The notes: generated by a model not told the origin, from the sequence alone. Numbered from the stretch's first letter, positions 46,427 to 56,098 are shown. The stretch: 64,000 nt of DNA from Alcaligenes ammonioxydans (GCF_019343455.1 NZ_CP049362.1:1054001-1118000); one strand, 5' to 3'. Program-made: numbers and translations.

Positions 46427-47419
46427 ATGAAGCTGTTGAGCAAGACTTTGCTGACTGTGATGTTCAGCCTGAGCGCGGCCACCGTGTCCGCGCAAACCAT
46501 GCGCATTGCGACGGACTCGGGCGCGCAAGGTTCACCCAGTGGTGATGCCATCGAGAAATGGGCGGCTCTGATTAAAGAAGGCACGCAAGGCGCTTTGTCG
46601 CCGCGCGTGTTTTATCAAAACCAGTTGGGTGGTCAGGAGGAGGTGTTCGACCAGCATGTGGCTGGTGATGTGCAGTTGATGCTGAACTGGCCCATGACCT
46701 CTTACGACAAGCGCATCGCGGTGATCTATACGCCCTATATGTTCACCACCTGGGAGGAGGCGCTGGCCGCTTATCAACCGGGTGGCTGGCTGAATCAAAC
46801 CCTGGATGGTGTGTATAAGGAAAATGGCTTGAAGTTTTTTGGCGCCTGGCCTGAAGGGTTCAATGGAGTGGCCACCAAAGGCAAACATGCGCTGACCGTG
46901 CAGGACGCCAAAAATATCAAGGTGCGCGTGCCTCCTATCGCCCTGATGCAGCAGTCCGTGCAGGCCATGGGTTACCAGACGGCCGCCATTGATTGGGGTG
47001 AAGTGTTTACCTCGATTCAGACCGGCGTGGTCGATGGCGATGCAGCCAACGTCATTTATTACGACTACGAGTACTTCCGGGACACGCTGGATTACTACGT
47101 GCGCAGCAAGCAGCAGTTTATTACCGGTGTGCTGTCCATGAACCTGGAGGCCTGGGAGGCCTTGAAGCCCGAGCAGCAGCAAGTCGTTCAGGCTTCGGCC
47201 ATCGCCATCATGAAGGATCAGTTCGCCAAGGCTCAAGAGACCGACGCGGCAGTGGTCGAGAAATGGAAAGCCTTGGGCAAACACTATATCGAACTTGACA
47301 AGGATCAACTGGCCGCGCTGGGAGAGCATGTCCGCGCGCAGGTCTGGCCGTCCATGAAGTCGCAGGTAGGCGATAGCATCATGGCGCATATCGAGAAAAA
47401 TGCCTCGGCGCTGAAGTAA
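46427..47419 (+). CDS. TRAP transporter substrate-binding protein (DctP)
   Basis: The 330-residue periplasmic protein begins with a signal peptide (basic MKLLSK, hydrophobic core, cleavage after VSAQ or nearby). The conserved binding region includes NIKVRVPPIALMQQSVQAMG, where the Arg usually holds the substrate carboxylate, and DWGEVFTSIQTGVVDGDAAN. AGGAGGAG precedes the ATG. It delivers substrate to the DctQ/DctM permease genes that follow. The substrate probably carries a carboxylate; its identity is unknown. Confidence 0.92.
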   Translation: MKLLSKTLLTVMFSLSAATVSAQTMRIATDSGAQGSPSGDAIEKWAALIKEGTQGALSPRVFYQNQLGGQEEVFDQHVAGDVQLMLNWPMTSYDKRIAVIYTPYMFTTWEEALAAYQPGGWLNQTLDGVYKENGLKFFGAWPEGFNGVATKGKHALTVQDAKNIKVRVPPIALMQQSVQAMGYQTAAIDWGEVFTSIQTGVVDGDAANVIYYDYEYFRDTLDYYVRSKQQFITGVLSMNLEAWEALKPEQQQVVQASAIAIMKDQFAKAQETDAAVVEKWKALGKHYIELDKDQLAALGEHVRAQVWPSMKSQVGDSIMAHIEKNASALK

Positions 47420-47439
47420 GCAGCGGCGTACAAGGGAGT

Positions 47440-47946
47440 ATGACTGTGAGTGAGGACCTTCCGATCAAGCAAGGCCCGGCCCTGATCGCCCTTCAATGGC
47501 TGGCCATTGTGTCCAGCATTGTAGTGGCGGCAGGTTTGGCCTACGTGGTGGCTGCGCGTTATTACCTCCACTGGCCAGCAACCGGTGTCCATACCATTGT
47601 GATGGTGGCGGCGATTTGGCTGTACATGACAGGGGCGCTGATCGCCAGCCAGTCCCGTCAGCATCTGGTGGTGGATTACCTGTCCCATCGTTTGAAAACG
47701 CCGCGTGCGCGAGCGATTCACCGATTCTGTGTGACAGTGCTGGTGCTGCTAATTGTGGTGGCCTTTGCCTATTGGACCTTGCGCATGTTCATGTGGGGAT
47801 CGCGTTTTTCCACCACGATGGCCGAGCTGTCTATCCCTGTCTGGGTTCCTCAGTCAGCTATCGGTCTCAATGCCCTCGGCAGTCTGGCCTATGGCTTGCG
47901 TGATGTCTATGAGTCCTGGATGGCCTTGCAACGGGGAGAATATTAA
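47440..47946 (+). CDS. TRAP transporter small permease (DctQ)
   Basis: The 168-residue protein shows four hydrophobic helices in the DctQ layout, including LALQWLAIVSSIVVAAGLAY and the MFMWGSRFSTTMAELSIPVWVP loop typical of the family. It lies 20 nt after the binding-protein gene and 2 nt before the large permease gene. Confidence 0.9.
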   Translation: MTVSEDLPIKQGPALIALQWLAIVSSIVVAAGLAYVVAARYYLHWPATGVHTIVMVAAIWLYMTGALIASQSRQHLVVDYLSHRLKTPRARAIHRFCVTVLVLLIVVAFAYWTLRMFMWGSRFSTTMAELSIPVWVPQSAIGLNALGSLAYGLRDVYESWMALQRGEY

Positions 47947-47948
47947 TC

Positions 47949-49244
47949 ATGCATGCTGGTTTTTCTGTTCTCCTGCTTTTGTTCCTGCTGGGCGTGGGAG
48001 TGCCGGTGGCCTGGTCTTTTGCCGGTACGCTTTTGCTGCTGACCTGGGTGTATGACGTCAATCTGAATACGTTGATGCTGCAGGGTTTTCGCTCTTTGAA
48101 CTCCTTGGTTCTTCTGGCTTTGCCTTTATTTATCATGGCGGGGTATTTGATGCAGGCCGGCGGGATCGCCCACCGGCTGGTTGGCTTTGCCGAAATGCTG
48201 GTCAAGAACCGCCGCGGGGGGATGGGGGCCAGCATGGTCCTGGCTTCCGGGGTGTTCGGAGCCATTTCGGGTACGGCTTCTGCAGCGGTTGCCTCGATCG
48301 GAACGATTCTGGTCGACCCCATGGAGCAGCGTGGTTATCCGCGCCCCTATTCAGCGGCCTTGCTGGGAATTTCTTCTTTGCTGGGGATTCTGATCCCACC
48401 ATCGATCACCATGATCTTGTTTGCGGTTGTCACCCAGCAGTCCGTGGTGGCCTGTTTTGCGGCAACAATTGGTCCCGGGCTGCTCCTGATGGTGGGTTTG
48501 ATCCTGTTTAATTACGTGGTCGCAGGACGTTGGTTCAAAGAGCAGCCCACGCCACCAGCCTCCGATACAGGCCGTCGCTCTGCATTGGGAAGCCTGCTTT
48601 TGGCGATTCCCGCCTTATGCATCCCCGTGCTGATTCTGGGGGGGATTTACGGGGGCGTATTCACGCCAACCGAGGCAGCGGCGGTGGCGGTTGTGCTCGT
48701 GATTGGGATTGGCTGCTTTGTGTATCGTGAGCTGACTTTGCGCAAGTTATGCGACAGCTTTGTACGCACGGCCGAGACCACAGGCACGGTCATTCTGATC
48801 TTGCTGTTCTCTTTCCTGATTGGCCGTATCCTGGTGGCGCAGGGCGTGCCGCAGGACCTGACAACTTTTGTGACAGGACTGGTCGATAGTCCCATCGGCA
48901 TTTTGTTGATGGTCAATGTGTTTTTGATTCTGGTGGGGATGATTATCGACGACGTGTCGCTGACCGTTGTCGTCGCTCCCTTGCTTCTGCCTTTGGTAGG
49001 CGTGGCGGACGTCAATCCGATTCAGTTTGCCGCCATCGTGGCGTGTGCTGTGATTGTGGGTTCCAACAGCCCGCCCATGGCGCCGGTGCTGTACATGTCC
49101 TGTCGCATCAGTAAGGTGACAGTCCATCGCTCTTTTGGCCCGGCCATCGCCATGATCGTATTCGTCGCCATTCCGGTTCAATTGATCACTACCTTCGTGC
49201 CCGCTGTTTCCTTGGCGTTTCCACGAATGCTGGGTCTGTTATAA
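47949..49244 (+). CDS. TRAP transporter large permease (DctM)
   Basis: The 431-residue protein has about 12 helices and the DctM signatures LPLFIMAGYLMQAGGIAHRL, SGVFGAISGTASAAVASIGTI, IPPSITMILFAVVTQQS and GGIYGGVFTPTEAAAVAVV. It is the channel part of the sodium-coupled TRAP carrier encoded with the two preceding genes. Confidence 0.94.
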   Translation: MHAGFSVLLLLFLLGVGVPVAWSFAGTLLLLTWVYDVNLNTLMLQGFRSLNSLVLLALPLFIMAGYLMQAGGIAHRLVGFAEMLVKNRRGGMGASMVLASGVFGAISGTASAAVASIGTILVDPMEQRGYPRPYSAALLGISSLLGILIPPSITMILFAVVTQQSVVACFAATIGPGLLLMVGLILFNYVVAGRWFKEQPTPPASDTGRRSALGSLLLAIPALCIPVLILGGIYGGVFTPTEAAAVAVVLVIGIGCFVYRELTLRKLCDSFVRTAETTGTVILILLFSFLIGRILVAQGVPQDLTTFVTGLVDSPIGILLMVNVFLILVGMIIDDVSLTVVVAPLLLPLVGVADVNPIQFAAIVACAVIVGSNSPPMAPVLYMSCRISKVTVHRSFGPAIAMIVFVAIPVQLITTFVPAVSLAFPRMLGLL

Positions 49245-49295
49245 GAGGAGCGCCGGTATACTTTGGCGACTAAAGCGACTCTACAAGCAGGCGAT

Positions 49296-49976
49296 ATGAG
49301 TGATAAGGAACTGATTGAACGGGTGGCCCAGGCCGGGGCCCTGACCGAGCCCAACGTGCATCTGACACGGGCGGACTGGCTGGAAGCCGCTATCCGCCTG
49401 TTCATGCAGGAAGGGGTGGAGGCCGTGCGTATCACCCGGCTGGCGCAGCTTATGGCCGTCACGCGAGGCAGTTTTTACTGGCATTTCAAGGACAGGGACG
49501 ACCTGCTGGACGGGCTGGTTGGTTTTTGGGAGCAAAAGAACATGCGTTCCACCATGCTGGCGCTGGAGAACGTGGACAATTTGCAAGATGGCATGTTGTC
49601 CCTGTTCTCCACCTGGCTGGACGTGTCCCGTTTTGAGCCGGGTCTGGATATGGCCATGCGGGATTGGGCAAGGCGCTCCGAGCGGGTGCGGCAAGCCGTC
49701 GCGCGGGCGGACAAGGCCTGCATGAACGCCTTGGCCAATTTCTTCCAGCGCATGGGTGTGGAAGAGATCGAAGCCCAGACCCGAGCCCGGACCACGTATT
49801 TTTGCCAGATAGGCTATTACCTGATTGGTCTGCAGGAGGATCTGGAGGACCGGATGGTGTATTTGAACGACACCATGAAAATCCTCGGAGGCCAAGCCTT
49901 AGACCCGGCCAAGGCCGAGGCTTTTGCCGAGCGCATGTATAGCGTGCAAAAGGACAATGCCAGGAAAGAGCGGTGA
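49296..49976 (+). CDS. TetR/AcrR-family regulator
   Basis: The 226-residue protein has the TetR DNA-binding domain (WLEAAIRLFMQEGVEAVRITRLAQLMAVTRGSFYWHFKDRDDLLDGLV) in the first 80 residues and a variable all-helical ligand domain. An upstream in-frame TTG at 49263 has GAGGAG 12 nt before it, so the start is not settled. It is the last gene of the cupin/oxidoreductase/TRAP cluster and a likely repressor acting at 44643-44662, with the transported compound as a plausible inducer. Confidence 0.87.
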   Translation: MSDKELIERVAQAGALTEPNVHLTRADWLEAAIRLFMQEGVEAVRITRLAQLMAVTRGSFYWHFKDRDDLLDGLVGFWEQKNMRSTMLALENVDNLQDGMLSLFSTWLDVSRFEPGLDMAMRDWARRSERVRQAVARADKACMNALANFFQRMGVEEIEAQTRARTTYFCQIGYYLIGLQEDLEDRMVYLNDTMKILGGQALDPAKAEAFAERMYSVQKDNARKER

Positions 49977-50134
49977 TACTTAGGATGCTCTGGAGCCAGT
50001 GGGGGGATGGGCGGACTCGGATGGCCGCCAGGGCACGGAGCTATCTGATGGATAGTCTTATTGATAGTCCTTGCTCGGATGATTAGGACAACACAAGCTG
50101 GCAGGGAACATCAGTTTGAAGGTAGAAAAAAACT

Positions 50135-50170
50135 AAAAGGGCCGAATCCTGGATGGGATTTGGCCCTTTT
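50135..50170. terminator. Bidirectional terminator between tetR-type gene and bamD
   Basis: AAAAGGGCC (50135-50143) pairs with GGCCCTTTT (50162-50170), with inner pairs AATCC/GGATT. T-runs follow on both strands, between convergent genes. Confidence 0.9.
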
Positions 50171-50247
50171 TTGGGTTGCGTTCTGCGAGACGTTTTATTG
50201 TCGCCTCACAAAGGCAGCGCGTATTGTGCGCTGCTTTGCTTCAAGGC

Positions 50248-51081
50248 TTAGAACCAGTTGATCGGGTTCCAGTAATTCACCTTGGAATCCAGCCCTTCCT
50301 TGAAGTACTTCGAGTCAGGGAAGTTTTCGTCCATCACCCGCTTGGTGGTGTCGCGCAGTTCGGTCTGACCCAACTTGTCGTAGGACAGGTACATCAAGTA
50401 CAGCGCACGTTCAGCAATGGGCACGCCTTTGAAGTCGGTAATGACGGTCTGCGCACGGTTTACGGCCGCCACGTACGCCCCACGCTTGTAGTAGTACTCG
50501 GCCACGTGTACTTCGTTCTGTGCGATGGTGCTGACCAGCCAGGTCAGCCGCTTGGCTGCATCGGGCGCGTAACGGCTGTTAGGGTAGCGTTGCAGCAGAT
50601 CGTTAAAGGCTTCGTAGGACTCACGCAGACCTTTGGGGTCACGCTCGCTGGGGTCCTGCTGGGTGATATTGGACAGGGCCGCACTGGGAGGCGTAAAAGA
50701 AATCAGCCCTTTCAGGTACAACATGTAATCGGTGCCAGGGTGGCTGGGGTATTGCTTCTGAAAGCGGTCAATTGCCGCCAGGGCCTTGGCAGGCTCGTCG
50801 TCCTTCCAGTTGATGTAGGCTTGGTCGATCAGCGATTGCTGTGCATAGGTGCCAAAGGGATAGCGGGACTCGACGGCTTCCAGGCGGGTACGCGCGTCTT
50901 TCCAGTTGCCGGCCGCCATCTCTTCACGGGCGTCTTTATACAAGCGCTCGGCGGTCCAGCCCGAGGTAGGGTCAACTTCTTTTTTGGTAGTGCCGCAGCC
51001 AGCAAGCAATGTGGCAGCCAGCATTAATGCGGCTACGTGGGCCAGCTTGGTACCACGAATACGTGGCAAGTTCAGGTTCAT
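50248..51081 (-). CDS. bamD: Outer membrane assembly lipoprotein BamD
   Basis: BamD is the essential lipoprotein partner of BamA in inserting outer membrane beta-barrels. The precursor has 277 residues from ATG 51081, with a lipoprotein signal ending in the lipobox LLAGC (Cys at about residue 29). The mature part has tetratricopeptide-like repeats (YKDAREEMAAGNWKDARTRLEAVESRYPFG, AYEAFNDLLQRYPNSRYAPDA). A TTG at 51123 in the same frame is possible but less likely. It is divergent from rluD, as in many proteobacteria. Confidence 0.95.
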   Translation of the reverse strand: MNLNLPRIRGTKLAHVAALMLAATLLAGCGTTKKEVDPTSGWTAERLYKDAREEMAAGNWKDARTRLEAVESRYPFGTYAQQSLIDQAYINWKDDEPAKALAAIDRFQKQYPSHPGTDYMLYLKGLISFTPPSAALSNITQQDPSERDPKGLRESYEAFNDLLQRYPNSRYAPDAAKRLTWLVSTIAQNEVHVAEYYYKRGAYVAAVNRAQTVITDFKGVPIAERALYLMYLSYDKLGQTELRDTTKRVMDENFPDSKYFKEGLDSKVNYWNPINWF

Positions 51082-51140
51082 GCGAGTCACAAAAGCGTCC
51101 TTGGTGTTAGCATTGCTGCTCAATTATATGATTTGTCGCC

Positions 51141-52106
51141 ATGCCTGACACAGATACTGAAAAAGATAGTGTTGTTTCTTCCGACGCACTGCGTTTTATC
51201 CTTCCCATCTCCGCGTCTCCCGATCGTCTGGACAAGACTTTAGCGCGTTTGCTGCCGCAGCATTCGCGCAGCCGTCTGCAGTCCTGGGTCGAGAGCGGGC
51301 ATGTGCTTGTCAACGGCCAGGTGGTCAAGGTCAAGCATACGGTTTATCCCGGTGACATTGTTCAGGTCTGGGAGCAACAGGCACCCGAAGACATGGCGTT
51401 CGAGCCCGATGACGTGGACTTTGAAATTGTGGCTCAAAGCGATTCCTGGCTGGTGGTTAACAAGCCGGTAGGTCTGGTCACGCACCCGGGCGCGGGTAAC
51501 TGGCGCGGCACCTTGCTCAATGGTCTGCTGTTTCGCTTTCCCGCTTTGCGTCAGGTGCCCCGTGCCGGTGTCGTACACCGGCTGGACAAAGATACGTCCG
51601 GCTTGCTGGTTGTCGCTCGCACGGAAGTTGCTCAAACCCACTTTGTCCGACAATTGCAAGAGCGTAGCATGGGACGCCAGTATCTGGCCCTGGTTCATGG
51701 CGTATTGCCGGGTCAAGGTTCGGTCGAGGAGCCCATCGGGCGTGACTTGCGCGTTCCCGTACGCATGAGTATCGGGCCCTCTGTCGCTCCCAAGCCGGCA
51801 GTAACGCATTATCAGATGCTGCGTCAGGGCTATGCCGGTGACGAGGCGGTGACCGAGGTGGCGTGTCGCTTGGAGACAGGGCGTACCCATCAGATCCGGG
51901 TCCACCTGAGTTCGATCAAGCACCCCTTGCTGGCCGATACGCTTTATGGCGGTCGGGCCGTGGCGGGCGCGCAGCGTCAAATGTTGCACGCTCATGTGCT
52001 GGAGTTTGAGGACCCCGATACCGGCGAGCGTCGTCGCTTTTCGGCCGAGCCACCGGCTGATTATCAATCTGTTGCAGAGACGATTGAATGGCACACGCAC
52101 AGCTGA
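51141..52106 (+). CDS. rluD: 23S rRNA pseudouridine synthase RluD
   Basis: RluD makes the pseudouridines of helix 69 in 23S rRNA (1911, 1915, 1917 in E. coli). The 321-residue protein has an N-terminal S4 RNA-binding domain (LDKTLARLLPQHSRSRLQSWVESGHVLVNG) and the RluA-type catalytic motif HRLDKDTSGLLV with the catalytic Asp. Its end overlaps the start of pgeF by 19 nt, and its position opposite bamD supports RluD over RluC. Confidence 0.94.
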   Translation: MPDTDTEKDSVVSSDALRFILPISASPDRLDKTLARLLPQHSRSRLQSWVESGHVLVNGQVVKVKHTVYPGDIVQVWEQQAPEDMAFEPDDVDFEIVAQSDSWLVVNKPVGLVTHPGAGNWRGTLLNGLLFRFPALRQVPRAGVVHRLDKDTSGLLVVARTEVAQTHFVRQLQERSMGRQYLALVHGVLPGQGSVEEPIGRDLRVPVRMSIGPSVAPKPAVTHYQMLRQGYAGDEAVTEVACRLETGRTHQIRVHLSSIKHPLLADTLYGGRAVAGAQRQMLHAHVLEFEDPDTGERRRFSAEPPADYQSVAETIEWHTHS

Positions 52107-52855
52107 TTCCTACGGTTGGCGGCCCCGAACAAGCGGGACTGCTTTATTTCTGTACGACTCGTGCCGGTGGTGTCAGCCAGGGCGAGCGGGAAAGCCTGAA
52201 CCTGGGGCTGAATACGGGTGATGATCCGCAGCGGGTGCAGGCCAATCGTCAGCGTATGGTGGACTTTTTGGGCGTAGAGCCGATCTGGCTGGCGCAAGTT
52301 CATGGCACGGATGTGCTGGATGCCGATCAGGATCTTTTACCCGCCGAGCCTCGGCAGTTTGACGCCGCCGTCACTACCCGTAGCGACCGCACGCTGGCTA
52401 TCTTGACGGCCGACTGCCTGCCCGTCGTGATCTGGGACGAGCAAGCCCGGGTCGTGGGGGTTGCTCATGCCGGTTGGCGTGGCTTGCAGGCCGGGGTGCT
52501 GGAGCGAACCTGGCAGGCGATGGTAAGGCGCTGCCCGCAAGCGGGTTCCTGGCAGGCCTGGATTGGGCCGGCCATCAGCCAGAAGCACTTTGAGGTGGGG
52601 CAGGAGGTGTTTGATGTCTATGTCCGGGCGGAACCTGAATTGGCTACTTTTTTTAATGCGGGAAAGCATCCCGGCAAATGGCAGGCAGATTTGCCCGCCA
52701 TTGCGCGCCATCGCTTGGAACAATTGAGTCCGGGCGCCATGAAGGTGCATCTAAGTGGCTTGTGCACGTTCGAGGATGATGCGCGGTTTTACTCCTATCG
52801 CCGTTCGCCGCAAACGGGCCGACAAGTCACCATTGCGCGTCTGGCCCATCGCTAG
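52088..52855 (+). CDS. pgeF: Purine nucleoside phosphorylase / polyphenol oxidase-like protein (YfiH, LACC1 family)
   Basis: The 255-residue protein has the three zinc ligands of the family: His in LAQVHGTDVLDAD, Cys in LTADCLPVV and His in VAHAGWRGLQAGV. Family members act as purine nucleoside phosphorylases and adenosine deaminases in vitro; in E. coli the homologue has been linked to peptidoglycan quality control. The overlap with rluD and the bamD-rluD-yfiH order are conserved in many proteobacteria. Confidence 0.92.
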   Translation: MAHAQLIPTVGGPEQAGLLYFCTTRAGGVSQGERESLNLGLNTGDDPQRVQANRQRMVDFLGVEPIWLAQVHGTDVLDADQDLLPAEPRQFDAAVTTRSDRTLAILTADCLPVVIWDEQARVVGVAHAGWRGLQAGVLERTWQAMVRRCPQAGSWQAWIGPAISQKHFEVGQEVFDVYVRAEPELATFFNAGKHPGKWQADLPAIARHRLEQLSPGAMKVHLSGLCTFEDDARFYSYRRSPQTGRQVTIARLAHR

Positions 52856-52997
52856 CCGTTTTTTGTTCCTACGCACTATGAAAAGCAGGCTTTGGTTTCA
52901 GTTGATGGTGTGTCAGCCTAATTAATTACCCCAATTGACTGGGTTTGCGACGAACGTCATGCTCTAAGCGTATTTGCAATTCGTTTACAGGTGGCAG

Positions 52998-54629
52998 ATG
53001 TCGAGTAACAACCGTGCTTTTCAAGGTTTTGGCAAACCGATCGATGCCGCCCGCTGTGCTGAATTGCAAGCCCATTACCTGCAGCAGTGGCAGAATTTGT
53101 GGGAACAGGCCCAGCGTGGCGACTTGCCCCCGGCGAAAGACAGACGGTTTGCCGATGCCGCTTGGCAGAACAATCCTACCGCCCTGTTCAATGCCCATGT
53201 CTGGCAACTGAGTGTTCAGGCCATGAACGATATGCTCGGTCTGATGGAGCTGGATGAGGCCCAGCACGAGCGTCTGAGCTTTTCCACCATGCAGTGGGCC
53301 GAGGCCATGTCGCCCAGCAACTACCTGATGCTCAATCCCCAGGCCCTGCAGACCATGATGGATACTGGCGGCCAGTCGGTCCTGGAGGGCATGTCCAATT
53401 TTATGGAGGACTGGCAAAAAGGACGTTTGACGCAAACGGATGAAAGCCAGTTTCAGCTTGGGGTTAACGTGGGCACCACGCCTGGTGCTGTGGTGTTTCA
53501 GAACGATATCTTTCAGTTGATCCAGTACGCGCCCACCACCGCGATGGTGCATGCCGTGCCGTTGCTGATCGTGCCACCGTGCATCAACAAATTCTATATT
53601 CTGGATTTGCAGCCTGAGAATTCCTTTGTGCGTCACGCCCTGGATCAGGGCTTGACCGTATATCTGATGTCCTGGCGAAATCCTCAGCCTACCGATGAGC
53701 CCCATATTCATGCCCTGAGCTGGCAGGATTATCTGGAGCAAGGCGTGCTCGAGGCGGTTCGTGTCAGTCAGGAGCTATCGGGGCAGGACAAGATCAATAC
53801 ACTGGGTTTTTGCATCGGAGGCACCTTGCTGGCCAGCGCGTTGGCGCTGGCGCGTGCCAAAGGGCAGGAGCCAGCCGCGTCCATGACCCTGCTGACCACC
53901 ATGCTGGACTTTAGCGATGTCGGCATGCTCAACGTCTTTATCGACGAGGCGCAGGTTGCCTTTCGGGAGTGGCAGTTGGGGCAGGGGGGACTGCTCAATG
54001 CCCGTGAACTGGCCAGTACCTTTTCGTTTTTGCGTCCCGCCGAACTGGTTTGGAATTATGTGAGTAGTAATTATTTGCAGGGCAAGAAGCCGCCTGCGTT
54101 TGATTTGCTGTATTGGAACTCTGATGGCACGCATCTGCCCGGTCCTTTTTTTACCTGGTATCTGCGTAACACCTACTTGGAAAACCGTCTGATTCAGGAT
54201 GGGGGAGTGCCGGTCGGTCAGTATCGTGCTGACCTGAGCAGCCTGGCTTTGCCGGTTTATGTGTACGGTTCCAAAGAAGACCATATTGTGCCGTGGCAAT
54301 CGGCCTATGCTTCTTTGCGGGCGTTGCCTGCTGCCCAAGCTCGTTTTGTGCTGGGAGCATCGGGCCACATCGCTGGCGTCATTAATCCCCCTGCCAAGCA
54401 GCGCCGTAACTACTGGGTGCTGCAGGAAGATGAGCCCCTTGCCAGCCTGCAGGCTCAGCAGTACCTGGAGCGGGCCCAGTCTGTTCCCGGCAGTTGGTGG
54501 ACGGATTGGATTGCCTGGCTTGCGCCCTTGTCGGGATCGCGGCGTCGCGCCAAACGGCGCTTGGGCAATGCGCGCTATCCCGTTCTGGAAGAGGCGCCTG
54601 GCAGTTATGTAAAAGTGCGTGCCAGTTAA
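52998..54629 (+). CDS. phaC: Class I poly(3-hydroxyalkanoate) synthase PhaC
   Basis: PhaC polymerises 3-hydroxyacyl-CoA on the granule surface. The 543-residue protein has the lipase-like box GFCIGGT with catalytic Cys272, and the other triad members can be placed as Asp428 in YGSKEDHIVPW and His457 in GASGHIAGV. The N-terminal region is a little shorter than in Cupriavidus PhaC (589). The start at 52998 follows AGGTGG. The gene is followed by phaB and phaR; phaA (thiolase) is not in the window. Confidence 0.95.
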   Translation: MSSNNRAFQGFGKPIDAARCAELQAHYLQQWQNLWEQAQRGDLPPAKDRRFADAAWQNNPTALFNAHVWQLSVQAMNDMLGLMELDEAQHERLSFSTMQWAEAMSPSNYLMLNPQALQTMMDTGGQSVLEGMSNFMEDWQKGRLTQTDESQFQLGVNVGTTPGAVVFQNDIFQLIQYAPTTAMVHAVPLLIVPPCINKFYILDLQPENSFVRHALDQGLTVYLMSWRNPQPTDEPHIHALSWQDYLEQGVLEAVRVSQELSGQDKINTLGFCIGGTLLASALALARAKGQEPAASMTLLTTMLDFSDVGMLNVFIDEAQVAFREWQLGQGGLLNARELASTFSFLRPAELVWNYVSSNYLQGKKPPAFDLLYWNSDGTHLPGPFFTWYLRNTYLENRLIQDGGVPVGQYRADLSSLALPVYVYGSKEDHIVPWQSAYASLRALPAAQARFVLGASGHIAGVINPPAKQRRNYWVLQEDEPLASLQAQQYLERAQSVPGSWWTDWIAWLAPLSGSRRRAKRRLGNARYPVLEEAPGSYVKVRAS

Positions 54630-54755
54630 TTTTTCCGTTTTTCAGATTTTGGGAGCAGGGCCGCTGGCCTGCTTCCTTCATCCCGATGTCAGGCTTTCTC
54701 ATTGCCCGGACTGGCGCAGGGATATGAGCTTTGTCACCCCTTTCTGGAGATGTCT

Positions 54756-55493
54756 ATGAGCAGCAAAGTAGCTTACGTAACTGGTGGTATGGGAGGGATA
54801 GGGACAGTCATTTGCCAGCGCCTGGCCAAGGACGGTTTCACCGTGATTGCAGGCTGCGGCCCCAATCGTGATTTTCAGAAATGGTTGGGCGAACAGGCCG
54901 AATTGGGTTACGCCTTTCATGCGTCGGTGGGCAACGTAGCAGACTGGGACTCCACTGTCGAGACGTTCAAGAAAGTGTTTGCCGAGTTTGGCCGTGTGGA
55001 TGTGCTGGTCAACAATGCAGGGATCACGCGCGATGGCACCTTTCGTAAAATGAGTCAGGAAGACTGGCGTGCCGTGATCGACACCAATTTGAACAGCCTG
55101 TTCAACGTGACCAAGCAAGTGATCGATGGCATGGTGGAGCGTCAATGGGGGCGTATCATCAATATCAGTTCGGTCAATGGGCAAAAAGGTCAGTTTGGCC
55201 AGACCAACTACTCGACAGCCAAAGCCGGTATTCATGGCTTTACGATGGCCTTGGCTCAAGAAGTTGCCAATAAAGGGGTGACAGTCAATACTATTTCCCC
55301 CGGATATATTGGCACCGACATGGTCCGGGCGATTCGTCCTGACGTTCTGGAGAAAATCGTCGCTACCATTCCGGTGGGCCGCTTGGGCACCCCCGATGAA
55401 ATCGGGTCCATGGTTGCCTGGCTGGCGTCGGGTGATTCGGGTTTTGCCACTGGCGCGGATTTCTCCCTGAATGGCGGTCTGCACATGAGCTAA
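54756..55493 (+). CDS. phaB: Acetoacetyl-CoA reductase PhaB
   Basis: PhaB reduces acetoacetyl-CoA to (R)-3-hydroxybutyryl-CoA with NADPH, the monomer for PhaC. The 245-residue short-chain dehydrogenase has TGGMGGIGTVICQRL (cofactor loop), NNAGITRD, the catalytic Ser in NISSVNGQKGQFGQ and Tyr-x3-Lys in NYSTAKAG; GQKGQFGQTNYS is typical of PhaB. GGAG 7 nt before ATG 54756 decides between two adjacent ATG codons. Confidence 0.95.
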   Translation: MSSKVAYVTGGMGGIGTVICQRLAKDGFTVIAGCGPNRDFQKWLGEQAELGYAFHASVGNVADWDSTVETFKKVFAEFGRVDVLVNNAGITRDGTFRKMSQEDWRAVIDTNLNSLFNVTKQVIDGMVERQWGRIINISSVNGQKGQFGQTNYSTAKAGIHGFTMALAQEVANKGVTVNTISPGYIGTDMVRAIRPDVLEKIVATIPVGRLGTPDEIGSMVAWLASGDSGFATGADFSLNGGLHMS

Positions 55494-55551
55494 GGCTTGC
55501 AGACGTACACAGTGCATGTTTTGTTTTATTGATTAGGAAGTAAGCACCAGC

Positions 55552-56094
55552 ATGGGATCTCCTCGACTCATCAAGAAATACCCCAATCGTCGCTTGTACG
55601 ACACACAGGCCAGCGCTTACATCACCATGGTTGATGTCAAGCAGCTGGTGCTGTCCGGGGAGGAGTTCGCGGTCGTCGATGCCAAAAGCGGCGAGGACCT
55701 GACGCGCAGCATTTTGCTGCAGATCATTCTTGAGGAGGAAAGCGGGGGTATCCCCATGTTCTCCACTCCAGTGCTGATGCAGATCATCCGCTTTTATGGC
55801 AATGCCATGCAAGGGGTGATGGGCTCGTATCTGGAAAAGAATATTCAGGCATTCATGGAGATTCAGGAACGCATGACCGAGCAGTCCAAGGGGATGTATG
55901 GTGGCCAGTTTGGCCCCGAGGCTTGGGCGCAGTTCATGAGTGTGCAGGCCCCGATCATGCAAACTGTCATGAACAGCTATATTGATCAAAGCAAGAATCT
56001 GTTTGTTCAAATGCAGGACCAGATGCAAGATCAGACCCGGCAAATGTTTTCGGTCTTTCCTTTTGCGCCACCGGGCAAAGACAAGAAAGACTGA
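55552..56094 (+). CDS. phaR: Polyhydroxyalkanoate synthesis repressor PhaR
   Basis: The 180-residue protein has the PHB/PHA accumulation regulator DNA-binding domain at its start (RLIKKYPNRRLYDTQASAYITMVDVKQLV) and the PhaR middle domain (DLTRSILLQIILEEESGGIPMFS), then a Met/Gln-rich helical tail. PhaR represses phasin genes and itself, and is released by binding to PHA granules. It ends the phaC-phaB-phaR set. Confidence 0.95.
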   Translation: MGSPRLIKKYPNRRLYDTQASAYITMVDVKQLVLSGEEFAVVDAKSGEDLTRSILLQIILEEESGGIPMFSTPVLMQIIRFYGNAMQGVMGSYLEKNIQAFMEIQERMTEQSKGMYGGQFGPEAWAQFMSVQAPIMQTVMNSYIDQSKNLFVQMQDQMQDQTRQMFSVFPFAPPGKDKKD

Positions 56095-56098
56095 TTGT

